Shown here piece by piece: positions 58,198-64,000 of a stretch of DNA of 64,000 bases. Each line of letters opens with the position of its first letter. The stretch's first letter is position 1. The stretch comes from Schizophyllum amplum (taxonomy: Eukaryota > Basidiomycota > Agaricomycetes > Agaricales > Schizophyllaceae). The notes beneath the pieces are model-generated. The model saw only the letters and a program-made list of their open reading frames with translations. It was not told the origin of the DNA and searched no databases. The DNA lies in contig VDMD01000002.1 in NCBI GenBank assembly GCA_007026445.1, positions 1,302,001 to 1,366,000 of the forward strand. The letters run 5' to 3'. The position numbers and the translations under genes are program-made.

Positions 58198-59017
58198 CTG
58201 CTGAAGCCTCAGCCCCGGATCACCCTCGAAGGTCTGTTGATGGTGCGTGGCCAAGGGGCCACTTCATTGGAGCGGGGTCATTGTCCAAGGATGGAAAGCG
58301 CCTTGCTGGCGCAGACCACTCGCCGGTCACAGGTGCCTTGTCCACTGAGCGTGATGGAGTGTGAGGAGTATATTGAGGAGGAGATGGGCAGCCATAGCCC
58401 AAGACGTCATTATTTAGGCCGGAACGAGGGGGCGCACAGCAATGGACCTGACGATGATAGTGGCAAGGTTCAAGTTAGTGACATGCACGTGTTGAAACCG
58501 GTGATCACTCGATCACCGTCACTTCAACCGTGACCTTCAGTCACTACCACGCCGGCGCTCGCGCCAGACGTGCGAGTTGTTCTTGCCTTATATACTAAAG
58601 CGGAGGTTCCACGTAGGGACTTCCGAATGTGCGAAATTAAGCACGGCTTGAGCGCATGAACTCCTCTTGATCATTTGACTGCTGCCTCCTACAGGCGACT
58701 CATTTCGACGGTCTCATGCTGGGCGGCACACCCTCCCAAGAAGCTCTTAAAACTGGTCATAAGTGACGCTTGCTAGCAGGAGAAGAGGTCGTCGTGTACT
58801 TTGCATTCATATAGCGGCTGTACACGAGGGAGGCGCAGGTTAACAGAGTAATTCAGTAAAACGCGCTCAAGGTCGTGCGTGTAGATTTGGAAGTCCTATG
58901 ACCTGTCGGGGACATAAGCTGCTGCCTTCCTGACACTGTCTGTTATGACTTACCTCCCACTAGCACCATTCGCCCTTCGACTGACGTCGTAGAGGCCTTT
59001 GCAAGAAGCGCCTATTC
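58198..59017. other. spacer between the two micro-genes
   Basis: About 820 bp with no recognisable gene apart from a second AGTATATAAGG (about 58588-58598, minus) and a short frame reading EVTVIE after it, which weakly recalls TITVID of the micro-genes. A decayed third copy is possible but not supported. Confidence 0.4.
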
Positions 59018-59137
59018 CTACGACCCGTAGGTTTCAACGGAGACGACGTTGCCCTCGGGGTCGATGACCGTTATGGTCTCGTCATCGTTCGAGTTGACGG
59101 GACGGTAGACAAACAGAGTAGAAGCATACTGCATCAT
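59018..59137 (-). CDS. micro-gene 2, 39-residue protein, paralogue of micro-gene 1
   Basis: A 39-codon ORF starting MMQYASTLFVYRP and ending ETITVIDPEGNVVSVETYGS. The order DDE-x-ITV-hydrophobic-DP-acid/amide-G-hydrophilic-hydrophobic-VSV-x-TYG is shared with micro-gene 1. A TATA-like AATATAAAG (about 59325-59333, minus) lies some 190 bp upstream, the same distance as in micro-gene 1. The leader has a GTGAGC donor at 59229 and AG acceptors before the ATG, suggesting the same 5'-UTR intron layout. Alternative: splicing to the AG at 59129 would drop these ATGs and fuse an upstream frame (from about 59318), but that ATG lies at the TATA box. Function unknown. Confidence 0.58.
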   Translation of the reverse strand: MMQYASTLFVYRPVNSNDDETITVIDPEGNVVSVETYGS

Positions 59138-59759
59138 GGGTTTGCAGTTATTGTGAGTGAGCGGCGGACGCGCTGCATCCAGAGTTCCAAATCAGTGAAA
59201 ACAATCGGGACGGGTCCAACGACGCTCACGTTTCGTTGCTCGTCCTTTTGACAAGCAAACTTTTTGGGTGGCGCGAGGAGGAAAGGGCGGGGGCTAGCGA
59301 ACGCAGGGCGAGCCGGGACCATCTCTTTATATTCGGTCATAACCGTCGTGCACGGCGTCCGAGACCAGCGTCCGAGACCAGTACCGTGCTTTGTCCGAGT
59401 TATGGTAAGGTCCACTTGAATGTAGCCTGAGCAGGATAGACCCAAACATAGTGTTGACGTCCTAGCTGTGGTCCGTGCAACGAGGCATTGCTGAGTGACC
59501 GAAAAAGACCATAGCTCGGAGTAGGCCCAGGAGTCATGAAGCTATGTCTGCGAGAAAAGTATCCGTTGTGTATCTGAGGCCCAGGATCGCCGCTGCCAAC
59601 AGGCACGCGGGAGAACAGAGGCAAGCGCAGAGGCCAGTGAACGATTTGAAATCATCGCGTCTTCATTGCAGCACGTGGGCGCGATACATGTTCTCGCGTG
59701 GCAAATTTTTCATTGTTCTTTCCGTGATCGCTTGCAAACAAAGCTCCCCCGCGTCCGCC
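59138..59759. other. divergent promoter region
   Basis: About 620 bp between micro-gene 2 (-) and RPA135 (+). It contains the leader and TATA of micro-gene 2 and the promoter of RPA135. ORFs here show no homology. GCACGTGGG occurs at about 59671-59679. Confidence 0.5.
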
Positions 59760-62700
59760 ATGCCCGACGGCTCTGCAGGTCCCTCGCGCCAGCCCACGTT
59801 TGACACCCTCAAGCGCGAAAAGACATTCCGGCACCCCCCGAAGGACGGCGCGAGTTATAACATCCTCAACGAGTTCGTCGCGCCACATCTCGAGTCCTTC
59901 AATGCACTGTTCGACGATTCGGGTCTGCCCTCGGGTGACGGTGATGGGCGCGGGTTGCTGAGCCTCGGACTCGAGGATATAGGCGAACGCGTTGTGTTTG
60001 ATGGGGACGGTCGTCCGGAATCCGAAGCCGGCGCGACGGGGTGGGGGAATCGCATGCGAAGTGAGTGCGAGACGGTCAGACGGGCATATGCATGGCTGAT
60101 GGACGTCTAGTATGGATTGAATCTGTGTCCATTGCGCGTCCCATGCTCTCTGACAGGGAGACATTTTCTAAGCAGCGCAAGATCTTCCCCACAGAGGTGC
60201 GTACAGGTTCCTTTGCGATCGAATCGCTGATCTCATTATGCTAGGCGCGTGAACGTCTCACGTCGTACAGAGGGCGCATGACAATGAAGCTCTGCTGGAC
60301 CGACGCGCACGGCAACAAGAACGATATGGTGAAGGAGTGTGGACTTGTCCCCATCATGGTCCGTGTGAGTACGCCTGGTGCATTCTAACTCGTATTGTCT
60401 CTCATACCGCCCCAGTCTGTGCGCTGCAACCTTCGCGGGATGTCCTCTGCCCAGCTTGTTGCACATCGCGAAGAAGCTGAAGAATTCGGTGGCTACTTCG
60501 TCATCAACGGCAACGAGCGTCTCATACGCTATCTCATTCTCCCCCGCCGCAATCATGTCATCTCCCTTCTCCGCCCTTCGTTCGCCAATCGAGGCCCCTC
60601 ATACACCCCCCATGCCGTGCAAATACGCGGCGTGCGTCCTGACCAGACGAGCGTGACAAACACCCTGCACTACCTCTCGAACGGCATGGCCATGTTTCGG
60701 TTCAGCTGGCGCAAGCAAGAGTACGTGATTCCGATCATGCTCATCCTGAAGGCGCTCGTTGGCGCGTCGGACAAGGAGATCTACGAAGGAGTAGTCATGC
60801 AAGACTTCGAGAACACCTTCCTGACGGACCGCGTCGAGCTGCTCCTACGCAGCTTCAAGACCTACACTATGCGTACAGGCAATCAATGTCTGGAATACAT
60901 TGGAGACCGCTTCAGAGTCGTCCTCAACCTTCCGGAGGACTGGACAAACCTGGCTGTCGGTACCTGGCTCGTGAACAAGATGGTCCTCGTACATCTACCT
61001 TCTCCCCGCGAGAAGTACAACATGCTTTTGTAGGTCGCGCACGTTTTATATCGGGCGTTCTCTAACAGTCTGTAGGTTCATGCTACGCAAGCTGTACGGT
61101 CTCGTCTCTGGCGAATGCTGCGCGGACAACCCGGATTCACCTCAACACCAGGAGGTTCTGCTACCAGGACAGCTATACGGCATGATTATCAAGGAGCGCT
61201 GCGAAGAGGTCCTGAACGGAATACGCACCGGCATCATGAACGATGTCCGCAACGGGGTCGTGGTGGATTTCAATGATAGTGCGCATTGTGTCTTGGGACT
61301 GAGGCAGATCCTGACCTTTGCGCAGAGCGCTACCTGACCAAGGTCATGTCGAAAGTCAACTTCGATATCGGTGCCAAATTGTCTAATTTCCTCGCCACTG
61401 GCAATCTTGTATCACCAACCGGTCTTGATCTACAACAAGCTTCCGGCTTCACCATCGTCGCCGAGAAGCTCAACTGGCAGCGTTACATCAGCCACTTCCG
61501 CTGTATCCATCGTGGCGCTTTCTTCGCCGAGCTCAAGACGACGACAGTCCGTAAACTGCTGCCTGAGGCATGGGGCTTCCTCTGTCCGGTGCACACGCCC
61601 GATGGTTCGCCCTGTGGTCTGCTCAACCATCTTTCCCGTACATGTCGTATCGTCACCACACCATTGACGGTCGCTCACATACCTGCACTACTCGCCGCCC
61701 ACGGTATGACACAGCCATTCGCAGGGCACATCAATGGGCGGACAAATATCTGCGTACAGCTTGACGGACGCGTCATTGGATGGGCGCGCCCGGCGGTCGC
61801 ACAGCAGCTCGCGAATAACCTGCGAATATGGAAGACGGAGGAGATGCACGAAGTGCCGATGGACCTCGAGATCGGTCTTGTTCTGAAGTCCGAGGGCGGT
61901 CAGTATCCAGGCTTGTTCCTGTTCTCCTCTCGGTCGCGGTTCATGCGCCCCGTCAAGTACCTGGGGAACGGACGCGACGATCAAGTGGGCTCTTTCGAGC
62001 AGGTGTACATGAACATCGCATGTTTGCCCGAGGAGATCGAGCCGGGCGTGACATCCCACGTCGAGCACAATCCGACAAATTTTCTCTCCATCCTTGCCAA
62101 TATGACGCCGTTCTCCGACTTTAACCAGAGTCCGCGAAATATTTACCAGTGTCAGGTAAGCCCATTCGATACTAAAATGGATCTGTATCTGACGCGAGGT
62201 GCAGATGGGTAAACAAACCATGGGTACCCCTTCGACCGCGATACGACATCGTACGGACAACAAGCTCTACCGGTTGCAAACGGGTCAGAGCCCGATCGTA
62301 CGCCCTGCGCTTCACAACACGTACGCAATGGACGCATTCCCGAACGGCACGAACGCTATCGTCGCTGTCATTTCGTACACGGGATACGACATGGAAGACG
62401 CCATGATTCTCAACAAGTCTGCGCACGAGCGCGGCTTCGGCTATGGCACCGTCTACAAATCTTCCATCGTCGACTTGAAGGACCAGAAGGGGGCGACGAA
62501 GTCCTCATCAGCACCAACGTTGCACTTCGGTCTCGGCAAGGACATCAAGAGAGGTGGAGATAAGCCGCATCCTGCTACCGAGTTTGTCGGTGAGGATGGT
62601 CTCCCGCTAGTGGGTGTCAAACTCTCGGCGGGTGATCCGATGGCTGCTTTCATAAGCGACGTGACTGGGCGGACACAGTTCCAGAAGTACAAGGGCGACG

Positions 62701-63834
62701 AGCAGGCGTACGTCGACCAGGTCCGGTTACTGGGCAAGTGTCTCGATTTCTTTCATACACGCAGTGTATAGCTAACCATCAACTACAGGTAGCGACAATG
62801 GCGACTCCGAGCTGCAGAAAATCCAGGTCACCCTCCGCATCACTCGTGCACCCGTCATCGGCGACAAGTTCTCGTCCCGTCACGGGCAAAAGGGTGTCTG
62901 TTCGCAGAAGTGGCCCGCGGTCGACATGCCGTTCAGCGAGAGCGGCATGCAGCCCGACGTCATCATCAACCCGCACGCCTTCCCCAGTCGCATGACCATC
63001 GGCATGTTGGTCGAGAGCATGGCAGGTAAGGCGGGCGCGATGCACGGGCTCGCACAGGACGCGACGCCGTTCAAGTTCACCGAGGAGGATACCGCTGTCG
63101 ATTACTTCGGCAAGCAGCTCCTAGCGTCGGGCTACAACTACTACGGCAATGAGCCGATGTACTCGGGAATTACGGGGCAGGAGTTCGCTGCCGATATCTA
63201 CCTTGGCGTTGTCTACTACCAGCGCTTGCGGCACATGGTGCTAGACAAGTTCCAAGTCCGGACAACTGGTCAGGTCGACCCGCTTACGCGACAGCCTGTC
63301 AAGGTACGTTCCGTACTCATGACAGCTTGCATCCACTGATCATCTTGCTAGGGTCGTAAACGCGGTGGTGGTATCCGTCTGGGCGAAATGGAGCGTGACG
63401 CTCTCATCGCCCATGGGACGTCCTTCCTTCTCCAGGATCGTCTCATGAACTGCTCCGACTATTCTACTGCGTGGGTATGCCGGACGTGCGGCAGCCTCAT
63501 CTCACTTGGGTACGACGACGTAGCACTCGGCGAGCGAGTCGTCGGCCGAGACGGTGCCTTCCGGCCCACAGGGCCTGGTGGCGAGTACTGCAGAGTGTGT
63601 CGCAAGGCGGCAGAGGAAGAGGACGAGCGCGCAAGGCATACGATTGGAGCCGACGAGGGCGCAAATCGACTACCACCAGCGGCCGACGTGCGTGTGTCAA
63701 TACCGTCGCAGAACGTGCTGGGGACGGCCAAAAAGGGCGGCGATCTGGATGTTGTCGCCGTCCCGTATGTGTTTAGGTACCTCTGCGCCGAGCTGGCGTC
63801 GATGGGTATCGCTGTATCTTTAGAAGTACAGTAG
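59760..63834 (+). CDS. RPA135: RNA polymerase I second-largest subunit RPA135
   Basis: Beta-like subunit of RNA polymerase I, making rRNA in the nucleolus. It begins [20 protein letters not shown]. Exon joins include [53 protein letters not shown] and [12 protein letters not shown]. Landmarks are [89 protein letters not shown] and [20 protein letters not shown]. The C-terminal clamp zinc site runs from [20 protein letters not shown] to EYCRVCRKA. The SPREKYNML and CCADNPDS region is of the Pol I type, not RPB2 or RPC2. All core motifs are present and the end at 63834 is natural. Confidence 0.95.
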
Positions 63835-64000
63835 TTGTCGCATTCTTTGTTGTACTGCTGCATATCGCTCTGTTCATGTTCTCATCTGTCATGTTGCAAT
63901 GCTACCTCATCGACATCATCGATACATGTTCAGTCGTGCTCACGCGGATATTGCCAGTTCCAGTGTGATCATGCCTTCCGGCTTCGATATGAGCATCCAC
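63835..64000. other. downstream of RPA135
   Basis: 3' UTR and flank to the window edge. No further gene was seen. Confidence 0.5.

Noticed and set aside
58420..58600. Third copy of the micro-gene family (AGTATATAAGG plus a frame reading EVTVIE).
   Set aside because: The TATA-to-peptide distance differs from the two real copies, the similarity is six residues, and a stop follows at once.
57878..59137. Mating pheromone precursor genes, suggested by tiny size and tandem arrangement.
   Set aside because: Neither peptide ends in a CaaX box, the hallmark of basidiomycete pheromone precursors, and no pheromone receptor or homeodomain gene is nearby.

Overview
The window reads as nuclear DNA of a wood-decay Agaricomycete (Basidiomycota), most likely a polypore-type white-rot fungus. 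The evidence is dense genes split by many 45-60 bp GT-AG introns with CTNAC-like branch points, GC-rich exons, and two secreted copper oxidases of the AA9 and AA14 lytic polysaccharide monooxygenase (LPMO) families. There is no bacterial, plasmid or viral content. I joined exons by hand by checking frame and splice sites. Exon junctions are given where reading frame and family conservation agree, and uncertain 5' ends are flagged.

Layout. 0-2.6 kb: TOM20 and a SET5-like methyltransferase (both +). 3-7.2 kb: two unrecognised minus-strand genes. 7.2-9.7 kb: gene-free, holding a candidate non-autonomous DNA transposon. 9.7-13.2 kb (-): an NDUFAF5-type complex I assembly factor and the Rag GTPase Gtr2. 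13.5-16.1 kb (-): a large membrane protein. 17.2-20.5 kb (-): a Whi3/Scw1-like RNA-binding protein. 21.8-29.9 kb (+): two long disordered proteins flanking a three-finger C2H2 protein. 31.4-33.1 kb: a diverged forkhead gene and a decayed BTB-family gene. 34-35.8 kb (-): AA14 LPMO. 36.7-39.8 kb: acyl-protein thioesterase (-) and TRM10 (+), divergent. 41-41.8 kb: a second forkhead gene. 42.6-47 kb (+): Rcf2-like HIG1 protein and nucleoporin NUP98. 48-49.6 kb (-): AA9 LPMO. 51.5-54.3 kb (+): PAPS reductase and an RNase III. 55-57.5 kb (-): cytochrome b5 and a PIN-like transporter. 57.9-59.1 kb (-): two paralogous micro-genes of 41 and 39 codons. 59.8-63.8 kb (+): RNA polymerase I subunit RPA135.

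Functionally this is mostly housekeeping: mitochondrial import and respiration (TOM20, NDUFAF5-like, Rcf2-like), TORC1 nutrient signalling (Gtr2), nuclear pore (NUP98), tRNA and rRNA synthesis (TRM10, RPA135), sulfate assimilation (PAPS reductase) and lignocellulose attack (AA9, AA14). The least explained parts are the micro-gene pair, the inverted-repeat element, the forkhead pair and the long disordered proteins.
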